Shown: positions 53,558-62,857 of the stretch, in pieces
Layout of the letters: the number at the start of each line of letters is the position of its first letter
How positions within the stretch are numbered: the stretch's first letter is position 1
Source of the DNA: Hyphomicrobiales bacterium
Lineage (GTDB): Bacteria; Pseudomonadota; Alphaproteobacteria; Rhizobiales; Rhizobiaceae
Length of the DNA stretch: 64,000 nt
Direction: 5' to 3'
NCBI GenBank assembly: GCA_900469615.1
Contig: UBYA01000001.1
Location: 1 to 64,000, forward strand
Program-made: the position numbers and the translations under genes
The notes under the pieces: model-generated
The model's database searches: none
Seen by the model: only the letters and a program-made list of their open reading frames with translations
Told to the model about the DNA's origin: nothing

Positions 53558-54525
53558 CACGTCATAAGGTCATCATCGATGCCGACCCGGGCGTGGACGA
53601 TGCCGCGGCCATCCTGATGGCGCTCGCATCGCCGGAAATCGACGTGCTCGGCCTGTCGATCGTTGCCGGTAATGTTCCCCTTCGCGATACGGTGCTCAAC
53701 GCCTGCAAGATCGTCGGCCTCAGCGGCCGCGACGACGTGCCGGTTCATGCGGGAGCTACCGGGCCGCTGGTCCGCGATCAGGTTTTTGGCAAATATGCCA
53801 GCATCGGCGCCTTTGACGATGGCTTGGTCATGGCCGGCGGCATCGGCGCTTCCAGCGAGCATGCCGTCCATTTCATCGTGCGCTCCGCCCGCGAAGCGGC
53901 AAAGGCCGGCGATCAGATCACCATCTGTGCCATCGGGCCGATGACCAATATCGCCTTGGCGCTCATCCAGCATCCGGACGTGGCATCCGGCATCCGGCAG
54001 ATCGTTTCGATGGGCGGAGCCTTCACGGCGCTCGGCCACCGCACCCCCTGGGCCGAGTTCAATATCTATGCCGATCCGCATGCCGCCGAGGCCGTTTATC
54101 GGTCCGGCTTACCGATCGTCATCATGCCGCTCGACATGACGTTTCAGGCCCTGTTTACCTCGGAGCATTTCGAGCAGTTTCGGGCTGGAGGCGAGGCGGG
54201 GAATGCACTTTTCAATCTGTTTTCGACCTTCGACCGCAGCGATATCGGGCGTTTTGGCAGGCCGGGCGGCCCGATTCACGACGCCACCACCATTGCCTGG
54301 CTCATCCGTCCGGATCTGTTTCGCGGCCGCGAAGCTTTCGTCGGCGTGCAGGTGACGGGCCTCACCATGGGCCACACCTATGCCGATTTTTACGGAAAGA
54401 TGGATCGCCCGCCGAATGCCACCGTTATCACCGAGGTCGACGAGGCCGGGTTCATCGCACTGCTGATCGAGCGCATCGTCCGCTATGGGCGGAACGGGTT
54501 CGGGAAGACAGCGCAGGGAGGTTGA
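53554..54525 (+). CDS. ribonucleoside hydrolase (IUNH family) 2
   Basis: A 323-residue paralogue of the preceding protein. DADPGVDDAAAIL at residues 8-20, CAIGPMTNIALAL near 127, EFNIYADPHAAEAVY near 169 and GGPIHDATTIAWL near 245. The second calcium motif is HDA where the first paralogue has HDP. Two different active sites suggest a split between purine and pyrimidine nucleosides, or an unusual heteromer. Cytoplasmic. Four bases separate it from the permease gene. Confidence 0.93.
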   Translation: MTRHKVIIDADPGVDDAAAILMALASPEIDVLGLSIVAGNVPLRDTVLNACKIVGLSGRDDVPVHAGATGPLVRDQVFGKYASIGAFDDGLVMAGGIGASSEHAVHFIVRSAREAAKAGDQITICAIGPMTNIALALIQHPDVASGIRQIVSMGGAFTALGHRTPWAEFNIYADPHAAEAVYRSGLPIVIMPLDMTFQALFTSEHFEQFRAGGEAGNALFNLFSTFDRSDIGRFGRPGGPIHDATTIAWLIRPDLFRGREAFVGVQVTGLTMGHTYADFYGKMDRPPNATVITEVDEAGFIALLIERIVRYGRNGFGKTAQGG

Positions 54526-54529
54526 AAAC

Positions 54530-55504
54530 ATGGGCGGATATTTGCTGAGCCGGTCGATCCAGACCGTTCTTACCTTGCTCGTCATGTCGGTTCTGGTCTT
54601 TGCCGGGCTCTATCTCGTCGGCAATCCCGTCGACGTGCTCTTAAGTCCCACGGCAACGCCGGCGGAGCGTCTTCAGGTCATTCAGTCCTTCGGACTCGAC
54701 AAGCCTGTCTGGGAACAATACTGGCTGTTTCTCACACGCGCGCTGTCGGGGGATCTCGGCAATTCCTTCGTCTATAATCAACCGGCGCTGACGTTGATCC
54801 TTCGCCGCATGCCGGCAACCTTGGAGCTTGCCTTCGTCGCGCTCATCATGGCGCTGGTCATCGGCATACCGCTCGGCGTCTATGCCGGCCTGAAGCCGAA
54901 CGGCCTGATCTCGAAATCGATCATGACCTTCTCGATCCTCGGTTTCAGCCTGCCGACCTTCTGGATCGGCCTCGTGATGATCATGCTGTTTAGCGTTCAT
55001 TTCGGCTGGCTGCCGGCCTCCGGCCGGGGCCAGACGGTGCCGGTTTTCGGGGTGCCGCTCAGCCTCTTCACCTTGGACGGCCTCTCCCATCTGGTATTGC
55101 CGGCCTTCAATCTGGCGCTCTTCAAGATTTCGCTCGTCATCCGCCTGACCCGCGCCGGCGTAATGGAGACGATGCAGCTCGATTTCGTCCGGTTCGCTCG
55201 CGCCAAGGGCCTGACCGAGCGGCGGATCGTCACCGTGCATGTGCTGAAGAACACGCTGATCCCGCTGATCACCGTGATCGGCCTCGAACTCGGATCGTTG
55301 ATCGCCTTTGCCGTCGTGACCGAGACGATCTTTGCCTGGCCCGGCATGGGCAAGCTCATCATCGACGCGATCGGCGTGCTCGACCGACCGGTCATCCTCG
55401 CCTATCTGATGATCACCGTCGTGATGTTCAGCGTCATCAACCTGCTGGTCGACATTCTCTATTCGATCGTCGATCCCCGCGTTCGTCTCGAAGGGAATTC
55501 GTAA
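54530..55504 (+). CDS. Dpp-type ABC permease, DppB
   Basis: A 324-residue permease. The start MGGYLLSRSIQTVLTLLVMS, the external helix VEQYWLFL-like sequence PVWEQYWLFLTRALSGDLG near 59, and RAGVMETMQLDFVRFARAKG near 207 (the EAA loop) are canonical. ATG 54530 has GGGAGG 8 bases upstream; the longer frame overlapping the hydrolase gene is rejected. Pairs with DppC, with TAATG overlap. Confidence 0.93.
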   Translation: MGGYLLSRSIQTVLTLLVMSVLVFAGLYLVGNPVDVLLSPTATPAERLQVIQSFGLDKPVWEQYWLFLTRALSGDLGNSFVYNQPALTLILRRMPATLELAFVALIMALVIGIPLGVYAGLKPNGLISKSIMTFSILGFSLPTFWIGLVMIMLFSVHFGWLPASGRGQTVPVFGVPLSLFTLDGLSHLVLPAFNLALFKISLVIRLTRAGVMETMQLDFVRFARAKGLTERRIVTVHVLKNTLIPLITVIGLELGSLIAFAVVTETIFAWPGMGKLIIDAIGVLDRPVILAYLMITVVMFSVINLLVDILYSIVDPRVRLEGNS

Positions 55505-56442
55505 TGGCCGACAATAGCTCGAACGCTGGTTCGGTGCATGCGGGCGAGGCGGGTGCAGACAAGGCCGTCTCGCGTTCGCCCTTCCGGCAGACGATGTCGG
55601 CCCTGCTGCACGACAGGCTTGCGCTGGCAGGGCTGATCCTCCTCGCCATCTTCGTGGTTGCGGCAATATTCGCGCCGCTGCTCGCCCCGCAGAACCCCTA
55701 TGACCTGTCCCAGCTCGACATTCTCGATGGGCGCCTGCCGCCCGGCTCGCATAGCACGAGCGGCATGCTTTACCTGATCGGTACGGACGATCAGGGTCGC
55801 GATCTGATGAGCGCGATCCTGTACGGCCTGCGTACCAGCCTGCTCGTGGGGATATCGAGCGCCGCCGTGGCGCTGGTCATCGGCGCTTCGATCGGGCTCG
55901 TCAGCGCCTATGTCGGCGGCCGCCTCGATGCCTTCCTGATGCGAATAGTCGATATCCAGCTAAGCTTCCCCGCCATTCTCATCGCGCTGATCTTTCTGGC
56001 GATCCTCGGCCAGGGCGTCGACAAGATCATCCTGGCGCTCATCGTCACGCAATGGGCCTATTATGCCCGCACGATCCGCGGCTCGGCGCTGGTGGAGCGC
56101 AAACGCGCCTATGTGGATGCGGCCCGCTCGATGGCCTTGCCCGATGGCAGCATCCTCTTTCGCCATATCCTGCCGAATTGCCTGCCGCCCCTGATCGTGG
56201 TTGCCACGATGCGCGTGGCCTATGCGATCATGCTGGAGGCGACGCTCTCCTTCCTCGGCATCGGCCTGCCGGTCACGCAGCCGTCTCTCGGCCTGCTGAT
56301 TTCCAACGGCTTCGAATATATGCTCTCCGGCGATTACTGGATCAGCTTCTTTCCGGGCCTGGCGCTTCTCCTGCTCATCGTCGGGATCAATCTTATCGGC
56401 GATGCGCTGCGTGATATCCTCAATCCACGGCGGGAAGGCTGA
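55504..56442 (+). CDS. Dpp-type ABC permease, DppC
   Basis: A 312-residue permease with a soluble N-terminus of about 35 residues, then HDRLALAGLILLAIFVVAAI. The segments GTDDQGRDLMSAILYGLRTS near 94 and VERKRAYVDAARSMALPDGS near 198 (EAA loop) are typical DppC. Shares one base with the dppB stop codon and ends 3 bases before the ATPase gene. Confidence 0.93.
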   Translation: MADNSSNAGSVHAGEAGADKAVSRSPFRQTMSALLHDRLALAGLILLAIFVVAAIFAPLLAPQNPYDLSQLDILDGRLPPGSHSTSGMLYLIGTDDQGRDLMSAILYGLRTSLLVGISSAAVALVIGASIGLVSAYVGGRLDAFLMRIVDIQLSFPAILIALIFLAILGQGVDKIILALIVTQWAYYARTIRGSALVERKRAYVDAARSMALPDGSILFRHILPNCLPPLIVVATMRVAYAIMLEATLSFLGIGLPVTQPSLGLLISNGFEYMLSGDYWISFFPGLALLLLIVGINLIGDALRDILNPRREG

Positions 56443-56445
56443 GCC

Positions 56446-58251
56446 ATGACCAAACCGATCCTTTCGATCTCCAAGCTCAACACGGCTTTCCGTGTCGGTG
56501 GCGAATGGCGCAATGTCATCCGCGATATCAGCTTCGATATCGGCCCGAAGGAAACCGTTGCCGTCGTCGGCGAATCCGGCTCCGGCAAGAGCGTCACGGC
56601 AATGTCGATCATGCGGCTTCTGTCGCCGGCCAATTCGAAGATCACTGGCAGGATCGAGTTCGAGGGACGCGATCTCCTGTCGCTGCCGCTTGCCGATATG
56701 CAGGCGATCCGCGGCAATCGGATCGGCATGATTTTCCAGGAGCCGATGACCTCGCTCAATCCCGTCCTGAGGATCGGCCGGCAGATCACCGAGGTTCTGG
56801 TGCAGCATCGCGGCATGTCGCAATCGCAGGCCGAGGCCGAAGCCGTGCGCCTGCTCGAAAAAGTACGCATTCCCTCGGCAAAATCGCGCCTCGACGAATA
56901 TCCGATGAATTTTTCCGGCGGCATGCGCCAGCGCGTGGTGATCGCGATCGCGCTTGCCTGCGATCCGAAGCTTCTGATCGCCGACGAACCGACGACTGCG
57001 CTCGACGTGACCATTCAGGCGCAGATTCTCGGCCTGATCAAGACGCTGCAGGAAGAGGAGGGCATGTCAGTCCTCTTCATCACCCATGACATGGGCGTCG
57101 TTGCTGAAATCTCAGACCGCACGGTCGTCATGTATCGCGGCGAGCAGGTGGAGACGGATGCGACGGCCGCGCTCTTTGCCAGCGCCAGGCATCCCTATAC
57201 GCGCGCGCTTCTCTCGGCCGTGCCGCAACTCGGCTCGATGACCGGGACGGACCGGCCATTGCGCTTTCCGCAGTTGGATATGGCGACCGGCGCGGTGCAG
57301 CCTGTGAAGCCGACCGAGGATACGGTAAGGCTCAATCAGCCGCCGATCCTGAAGGTCGACAACCTCATCACCCGTTTTCCGGTCAAGCGCGGTTTCCTGC
57401 GCAGGACCGTCGGCAACATCCACGCCGTCGAGGGTGTTTCGCTCGAACTCCGGCAGGGCGAAACCCTGTCGCTGGTCGGCGAATCCGGTTGCGGCAAATC
57501 GACGACCGGACGTTCGATCATTCGTCTTACCCCGGCAATGTCCGGCGAAATCCGTATCGACGGCAAGGATGTCCTGAAAGCCGGCAAGGACGATCTTGCC
57601 AATATCCGGCGCGAAGCGCAGATGATCTTCCAGGACCCATTCGAAAGCCTCAATCCGCGCATGCGTATCGGCCAGGCGATCGCCGAACCGATCATCGCGC
57701 ATGGGCTGGCAAGCGCCTCGCAGGCAAAGGGTCGCGTCGGCGACCTTCTCGAACGGGTCGGCCTTTCGGCATCGATGGCGGATCGCTTCCCGCACGAATT
57801 CTCGGGCGGGCAGCGCCAGCGTGTGTGCATCGCCCGCGCACTCGCGCTCGAGCCGAAGCTTCTCATCGCCGATGAATCGGTTTCCGCGCTCGACGTCTCC
57901 GTCAAGGCGCAGGTCATCAATCTCATGCTGGACCTGCAGGAAAAGTACGGACTCGGCTATCTCTTCATCAGCCACGACATGGCCGTGGTGGAGCGCATCA
58001 GCCACCGTGTTGCGGTGATGTATCTTGGTGAAATCGTCGAAATCGGGCCTCGACGGGCGGTTTTCGAGAATCCGCAGCACGACTATACCAAACGTCTGAT
58101 GGCGGCGGTCCCTGTTGCCGACCCGACCCGCCGTTCGACGCGCCGTATCTCCAATGAGGAGATCGGAAGTCCGTTCCGTGTTGCAAACTATGAGCCGCCA
58201 AAACGCACCTATGAACAGGTGAGCCCGGGACATTTTCTCCGGGTTGCCTGA
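56446..58251 (+). CDS. fused DppD-DppF ABC ATPase
   Basis: A 601-residue protein combining the two oligopeptide-type ATPases in one chain. Domain 1: Walker A GESGSGKSVTA near 42, signature FSGGMRQRVVIAIALA, Walker B LLIADEPTTALDV. Domain 2: Walker A GESGCGKSTTGRS near 345, signature FSGGQRQRVCIARAL, Walker B LLIADESVSALDVS. In domain 2 the Walker B proline (DEP) is Ser, a common variant. Both oligopeptide-transporter C-terminal tails are present (HPYTRALLSAVP; HDYTKRLMAAVP). Fusions of this kind (like GsiA) are frequent in proteobacteria. Last gene of the nucleoside module. Confidence 0.94.
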   Translation: MTKPILSISKLNTAFRVGGEWRNVIRDISFDIGPKETVAVVGESGSGKSVTAMSIMRLLSPANSKITGRIEFEGRDLLSLPLADMQAIRGNRIGMIFQEPMTSLNPVLRIGRQITEVLVQHRGMSQSQAEAEAVRLLEKVRIPSAKSRLDEYPMNFSGGMRQRVVIAIALACDPKLLIADEPTTALDVTIQAQILGLIKTLQEEEGMSVLFITHDMGVVAEISDRTVVMYRGEQVETDATAALFASARHPYTRALLSAVPQLGSMTGTDRPLRFPQLDMATGAVQPVKPTEDTVRLNQPPILKVDNLITRFPVKRGFLRRTVGNIHAVEGVSLELRQGETLSLVGESGCGKSTTGRSIIRLTPAMSGEIRIDGKDVLKAGKDDLANIRREAQMIFQDPFESLNPRMRIGQAIAEPIIAHGLASASQAKGRVGDLLERVGLSASMADRFPHEFSGGQRQRVCIARALALEPKLLIADESVSALDVSVKAQVINLMLDLQEKYGLGYLFISHDMAVVERISHRVAVMYLGEIVEIGPRRAVFENPQHDYTKRLMAAVPVADPTRRSTRRISNEEIGSPFRVANYEPPKRTYEQVSPGHFLRVA

Positions 58252-58296
58252 ATGGGGAGGCAATCGCCGGGCAGCGCGAACAGCCACCGGGGTTAA

Positions 58297-58375
58297 AGCA
58301 ATTCCAGGAAAAGTGCATAGCGTTTTCCGTCCGGAGTTGCGTCAAGGCAAAAGGAGAGAGCGTTTTCGCGCTTCG
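58297..58375. repeat. rhizobial intergenic repeat-like element
   Basis: The block starting AGCAATTCCAGGAAAAGTGC, continuing with CGTTTTCCGTCCGGAGTTGC and GGAGAGAGCGTTTTCGCG, closely resembles an element I recall as common downstream of genes in Rhizobium and Sinorhizobium genomes. It has partial internal symmetry (GGAAAA...TTTTCC). Here it follows the Dpp ATPase gene and may work as a transcript-end or REP-like element. Confidence 0.65.
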
Positions 58376-58614
58376 AAGAAAAGCAGAAGCGCTCTGGGTG
58401 AGGGTATCCTTCCACGCCGCTTTCGTCTCGATCCCGCATCTCCCGCTTAACAGGCGGAAGATTGTGTCCGGGAAATTATGGAGCCATGGCGGCAAGCCGT
58501 ATGACCGGAGAATTGTTGCGTATTAGTCACTGGCGGGAACAAACGTTATGTCTGGCGGCAACCGGGCGATGCGGGCAAGTCCGGATCGGTCCGGGCTTAT
58601 CCCATGAAAAAACA

Positions 58615-58629
58615 TGATATTTCCAATCA
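58615..58629. promoter_or_regulatory. RirA-type iron-responsive operator
   Basis: TGATATTTCCAATCA fits TGA-N9-TCA, the iron-responsive motif bound by RirA in rhizobia, and is extended to ATGAT-N7-ATCAT. It lies about 135-150 bases before the ECF sigma start, a reasonable promoter position. Predicts repression of fecI under iron sufficiency. Confidence 0.65.
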
Positions 58630-58762
58630 TATTTTTATCCGGCTGCCGGATTTCCAATCGATCGGTCCGCTCCTGAACTATTGCAGAGCAGGAAAATCCT
58701 GATTAGTCGCTGACCGCAGCGGAGCAGCTGATGCAATATTTTCGCGCTGGCGGGACGTGACT

Positions 58763-59272
58763 ATGAGTTGGGATTTAAACGGTCTCTTTAGACGGCATGC
58801 CAAGGAAGTCGTACGCTTTCTGTGCCGGCGCGGCATGAACAGGGAAGCAGCTCACGATCTCACGCAGGATGCGTTCGTGCGATTGCTGGCCTACAATGGC
58901 CGTTCCGATCGCAGCGCCGGCAATCCGAGGGCGCTTCTTTTCCATGTCGCCCGCAATCTCAGTATCGATTTTTACCGGCGGGAGCGCCTCGTCCAATATG
59001 CCGACCTCACGGATGAAGAGTTTTTCGCGATTCCCGATCTCAGTCCTTCGGTCGAAACGATCGTCTACGATCAGCAGCGTCTTGCAATTACCGCTGCCGC
59101 GCTCGCAGAGCTTCCCGAACGCACCCGGCTTGCGTTCGAACTGCACCGTCTTGGCGATATGACGATCAACGAGGTTGCCGAACAGCTCGAATTGTCGTCG
59201 ACACGGACATGGACTTTGATTCGGGAGGCCTACCACCACATCAGGCAGCGCCTTCAGGCCGCCGCCGACTGA
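58763..59272 (+). CDS. fecI: FecI-type ECF sigma factor
   Basis: A 169-residue extracytoplasmic-function sigma factor. Region 2: LFRRHAKEVVRFLCRRGMNR then AAHDLTQDAFVRLLAY (the DxxQDxF/R 2.2 motif) near 30-50; region 4: LAELPERTRLAFELHRLGDM and a helix-turn-helix NEVAEQLELSSTRTWTLIRE near 125-155. ATG 58763 is used; GTG two codons earlier is alternative. It is followed by fecR and a signal-transducing TonB receptor, so it should transcribe the receptor operon when the outer membrane senses its ligand. Confidence 0.9.
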   Translation: MSWDLNGLFRRHAKEVVRFLCRRGMNREAAHDLTQDAFVRLLAYNGRSDRSAGNPRALLFHVARNLSIDFYRRERLVQYADLTDEEFFAIPDLSPSVETIVYDQQRLAITAAALAELPERTRLAFELHRLGDMTINEVAEQLELSSTRTWTLIREAYHHIRQRLQAAAD

Positions 59273-59347
59273 ATGCGGATAAATTGAAGCGCTTGTTCGT
59301 TTCCATCTATAGTGCCCAACCGATCCAGCTTACCGACAAGACCAATC

Positions 59348-60295
59348 ATGCAGCAAGATACCGGCGACGATGATCGATTGTTCGAAGAGGCGATGAATTT
59401 GATCATCCGCCTGCAGAACGATCGCAGCAATCCCGTTGCGCTAAACATGATCCGCCATTGGCGCGCAATGAGTCCGGAGCACGAGCGCATATGGGCGGAG
59501 GTACTGGAAATCCACGCCATGTCCGGAAAAGTTCTCACGGATCAGTATCAGCTCGAATCCGCACCTGGGATTTCCCGACGCAAATTGATGCTCATGGGGG
59601 CGCTCCTCCTCGGGACGGCTGCAACCGGGGGGCTGGCCGGTCCGGGGCTCATCGCGAGGGCAAGTGCCGATTTCGCCACGACGACGGCCGAGATCAAACG
59701 CGTGGCCTTGCCGGATGGAAGCGTGCTGACGCTCGGCCCGGATAGCGGGATCAAGGTGGCGTTCAGCGAGCGGCGGCGAGACATACGATTGCTCTATGGC
59801 ATGGCGTTCGCGGAGGTTGCCAAGGATGCCGATCGTCCCTTCTCCGTTGGCGTGGATGAGATCACGGCAACCGCGCTCGGAACCGCCTTCGATGTCAGCG
59901 ATGACGACGGCTTCGTGACGATATCGGTCGATCACGGCCTGGTGCAGGTCGATGCCTCGATAGTCGACCGGGCGCAACTTTCAGCCGGTCAATGGTTGAG
60001 GGTCGATACGAACGGGAAACGTTTCGATCGCGGCGCACGCAACCTCGGGCAGATCGCCGTCTGGCGCGACGGCATGATCGTTGCCGACAACGAGCCGATC
60101 TCGGCCGTCATTGCCAGGATTACCCGCTGGCAGTCCGGGAAAGTATTGGTCGCCGATCCGGGCCTCGGGTCCCTGCCCATTAGCGGGGTGTTCGATCTCA
60201 ATCAGCCGCTCAGGGCACTCGAAGCCGTCGTCCAGCCTTATGGCGGCAGGGTACGTCAAATTTCGCCGTGGCTCACCGTCATTACGAAAATCTGA
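59348..60295 (+). CDS. fecR: FecR-type anti-sigma/signal transducer
   Basis: A 315-residue inner-membrane regulator. The N-terminal DUF4880 domain is in residues 10-60 (FEEAMNLIIRLQNDRSNPVA, FRHWRAMSPEHERIWAEV-like sequence MIRHWRAMSPEHERIW), one membrane helix near 78-100 (RRKLMLMGALLLGTAATGG), then the periplasmic FecR domain (RVALPDGSVLTLGPDSGIKV, GTAFDVSDDDGFVTISVDHG) and a C-terminal STN-like part (PISGVFDLNQPLRALEAV). The start at 59348 fits the domain beginning; no strong ribosome site is seen. Links the TonB receptor to FecI. Confidence 0.9.
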   Translation: MQQDTGDDDRLFEEAMNLIIRLQNDRSNPVALNMIRHWRAMSPEHERIWAEVLEIHAMSGKVLTDQYQLESAPGISRRKLMLMGALLLGTAATGGLAGPGLIARASADFATTTAEIKRVALPDGSVLTLGPDSGIKVAFSERRRDIRLLYGMAFAEVAKDADRPFSVGVDEITATALGTAFDVSDDDGFVTISVDHGLVQVDASIVDRAQLSAGQWLRVDTNGKRFDRGARNLGQIAVWRDGMIVADNEPISAVIARITRWQSGKVLVADPGLGSLPISGVFDLNQPLRALEAVVQPYGGRVRQISPWLTVITKI

Positions 60296-60418
60296 TTTTT
60301 TTCCTCAGGAAAAGAGAAAATCCAGCGGCCACGCTCGTCTCCATCCATAGGGCGGCACATACCGAGCTTGAGCAGGCAAAGCACGCTCTTTCGCATCTGT
60401 ATGAATTGGAGTGGTTTA

Positions 60419-62857
60419 ATGGGGCGTGGATTGGCTTTTCTGCTTCGGGACAGGAATAGCGGCGGAGCAGGCTTGGCTGCGTTGATGGTGTCGACCATGT
60501 CGGTCGGCCTGGGTGTCATGCACACAGGCCCGGCGCTTGCGCAAACGACAGCCGAGGTCAACTTCTCGGTGCCGGCGGGGTCGCTGGATCAGGCGCTTGC
60601 CGCCTTCGGCAGGCAATCCGGTCTTCAGGTCACCTATACCCCGTCGATCACAGCAGGCAAGAAGTCGCCCGGCGCATCCGGACATCTCTCCCCCGATCAG
60701 GCGCTTGCCCGAATCCTCAAGGCATCCGGCCTGTCTTTCTCATTCACCAATTCCACAACGGTCGCGATTTCGGCGGCAGCGGCGGGGGGCACTGTCGACA
60801 GCACCGGTGCGACTGCGTTGGCACCCATTGAAATTCGGAGCGGCAAGGAAAGTGCGTGGGGGCCGGTAAACGGACTGGTCGCGACGCAAAGCGCTTCGGG
60901 CACGAAGACCGACACGCCGCTCGCCGAAACGCCCCAGTCGATATCGGTCGTTTCCCGCAAGCAGCTTCAGGATCAGGCGGTGCGCAACGTCGGAGAGGCG
61001 CTGCGTTATTCGCCGGGCGTGCTTGCGGAAGAGTACGGAGGCACGGATTCGCGTATCGACCGTTACATGATACGTGGTTTCGCCGGCACCAATCCCTATC
61101 TGGATGGCCTGACCACCAACACTTACTACACGCTGCTGTCGCCGAAGATAGAACCCTATGGGCTTGAGCGGGTCGAGGTGTTGAGCGGGCCGGCATCATC
61201 GCTCTACGGCGCGAATAGTCCAGGCGGACTCGTTGCCGCGGTCAGCAAACGTCCGACCGATACGCCGCTGCACGAATTTCAATGGCAGGTCGGCTCGCCG
61301 AAGGGCGTATCGGGTGCCTTCGATTTCAGCGGGCCGGTCAGCGACGACGGAACTCTCCTGTATCGCTTGACGGGTATTGCGCGGACGGCAAATACCCAGG
61401 TCGATCACGTCGACACCAAGAACTACTACATTGCGCCCGCCTTCACCTGGAAGCCGGATGAGGATACGACCTTTACCTTCCTCTCCAAGTTTCAGCGATC
61501 GAACGACGGTGGTCTGGTGCAGAACCTGCCGGCATTGGGTACGCTCTACGGCGCGTCGTTCGGCAAGATTCCAACCAGCCTGTTCACCGGAGAGCCCGAT
61601 TTCAACGATATTACCCGCTCCAGCAGGTCGGTGGGCTATTCGTTCGAGCATCGTTTCAACGACGTTTGGACGGTGCGCCAGAATTTGCGCTATTCCTATA
61701 CGGATACGGATATTCAAGAGATCGGGACCTCGGGGTTCATCCCCGGAACCACTCAACTCGACCGCTGGACTTTGGGTGCAAGAGCCAATCTTCATGATCT
61801 TGCGGTGGACACGCAGGCGCAAGCCAAGTTCGATACCGGGCCGCTCGATCATACGCTTCTGTTCGGCGTCGATTATATGCGTTCGCACAGCCGTTGGTAT
61901 GAGAGCGACGGATCGGCGTCGCCTCTCGATGTGCTCGATCCGGTCTACGGCCAGCCTTTCACCGTACCGGCGGTCGATTTCGCGACCGACGATCATCTCC
62001 GGCAGACAGGGGTCTATGCTCAGGATCAGGTTGCCTTCGGCAATTGGCGCGTTTCCGGCGGGCTGCGTTACGACTGGGCGAAGACCAGCGACACGGATCT
62101 GGTTTCGGACGGCAATCCAACCGTCGAGAACGACGACAAGAAACTGACCGGGCGCTTCGGCCTCCTTTATCTTTTCGACAACGGGATCGCTCCCTATTTC
62201 AGCTATTCGACCTCGTTTCAGCCGTCGCCCGGCCTGAATTCGACGACCGGCGATGCGTTGAAGCCGACCACCGGCAAGCAATACGAGGTCGGCGTGAAAT
62301 ATCAGCCGTCCGGCTACAACAGCTACATGACGGTTGCCGCTTATAATCTCGACCAGACCGATGTGACGACAACCAATCCCGGCCCGCCGGTGACCTACGC
62401 ACAGACCGGAGCCATCCGTATGCGCGGCTTCGAAGTGGCGGGGGTCGCCGATCTGGACAACGGCCTGAAGCTGATCGCGAACTACACATACAATAACGGA
62501 GAGATCACCAAGGACGATGATCCGTCTCTACGTGGAAACCGGCCGAAGGACGTGCCGAAAAGCATGGCCAGCCTGTGGCTGGACAAGACCATCGAAAGCG
62601 GCGCAGCCGAGGGGCTTGGGTTCGGCGCGGGTGCGCGCTATGTGGGCAGCCGTTACGGCGACAACGCCAATACGCTGAAGATCCCGGATTATTTCCTCGT
62701 CGATGCCTCCATCCACTATGATTACAAGGATTGGCGTTTCGCGCTCAACGGCACCAATCTGTTCGACAAGAAATATGTCGGCACCTGCGATGACGATACG
62801 TTCTGCTACTATGGAGAGCGCAGAGCGGTGCTGGGCACCGTCTCGGTAAAATGGTGA
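60419..62857 (+). CDS. TonB-dependent ferric-siderophore receptor with STN signalling domain
   Basis: An 812-residue outer-membrane transducer. A signal segment ends at about residue 42 (GPALAQ). The STN/secretin domain follows (VNFSVPAGSLDQALAAFGRQ near 46-65), then a TonB-box-like APIEIRSGKE, plug (DTPLAETPQSISVVSRKQLQ; YSPGVLAEEYG; VLSGPASSLYGANSPGGLV) and a beta barrel ending ...GTVSVKW with the usual C-terminal aromatic. STN receptors pass siderophore binding to FecR. Closest in pattern to FhuA/FpvA-type hydroxamate receptors. ATG 60419 has GGAG 7 bases upstream; earlier ATGs (60401) are possible. Ferric hydroxamate is suggested by the FhuD/FhuB-like genes downstream. Confidence 0.92.
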   Translation: MGRGLAFLLRDRNSGGAGLAALMVSTMSVGLGVMHTGPALAQTTAEVNFSVPAGSLDQALAAFGRQSGLQVTYTPSITAGKKSPGASGHLSPDQALARILKASGLSFSFTNSTTVAISAAAAGGTVDSTGATALAPIEIRSGKESAWGPVNGLVATQSASGTKTDTPLAETPQSISVVSRKQLQDQAVRNVGEALRYSPGVLAEEYGGTDSRIDRYMIRGFAGTNPYLDGLTTNTYYTLLSPKIEPYGLERVEVLSGPASSLYGANSPGGLVAAVSKRPTDTPLHEFQWQVGSPKGVSGAFDFSGPVSDDGTLLYRLTGIARTANTQVDHVDTKNYYIAPAFTWKPDEDTTFTFLSKFQRSNDGGLVQNLPALGTLYGASFGKIPTSLFTGEPDFNDITRSSRSVGYSFEHRFNDVWTVRQNLRYSYTDTDIQEIGTSGFIPGTTQLDRWTLGARANLHDLAVDTQAQAKFDTGPLDHTLLFGVDYMRSHSRWYESDGSASPLDVLDPVYGQPFTVPAVDFATDDHLRQTGVYAQDQVAFGNWRVSGGLRYDWAKTSDTDLVSDGNPTVENDDKKLTGRFGLLYLFDNGIAPYFSYSTSFQPSPGLNSTTGDALKPTTGKQYEVGVKYQPSGYNSYMTVAAYNLDQTDVTTTNPGPPVTYAQTGAIRMRGFEVAGVADLDNGLKLIANYTYNNGEITKDDDPSLRGNRPKDVPKSMASLWLDKTIESGAAEGLGFGAGARYVGSRYGDNANTLKIPDYFLVDASIHYDYKDWRFALNGTNLFDKKYVGTCDDDTFCYYGERRAVLGTVSVKW

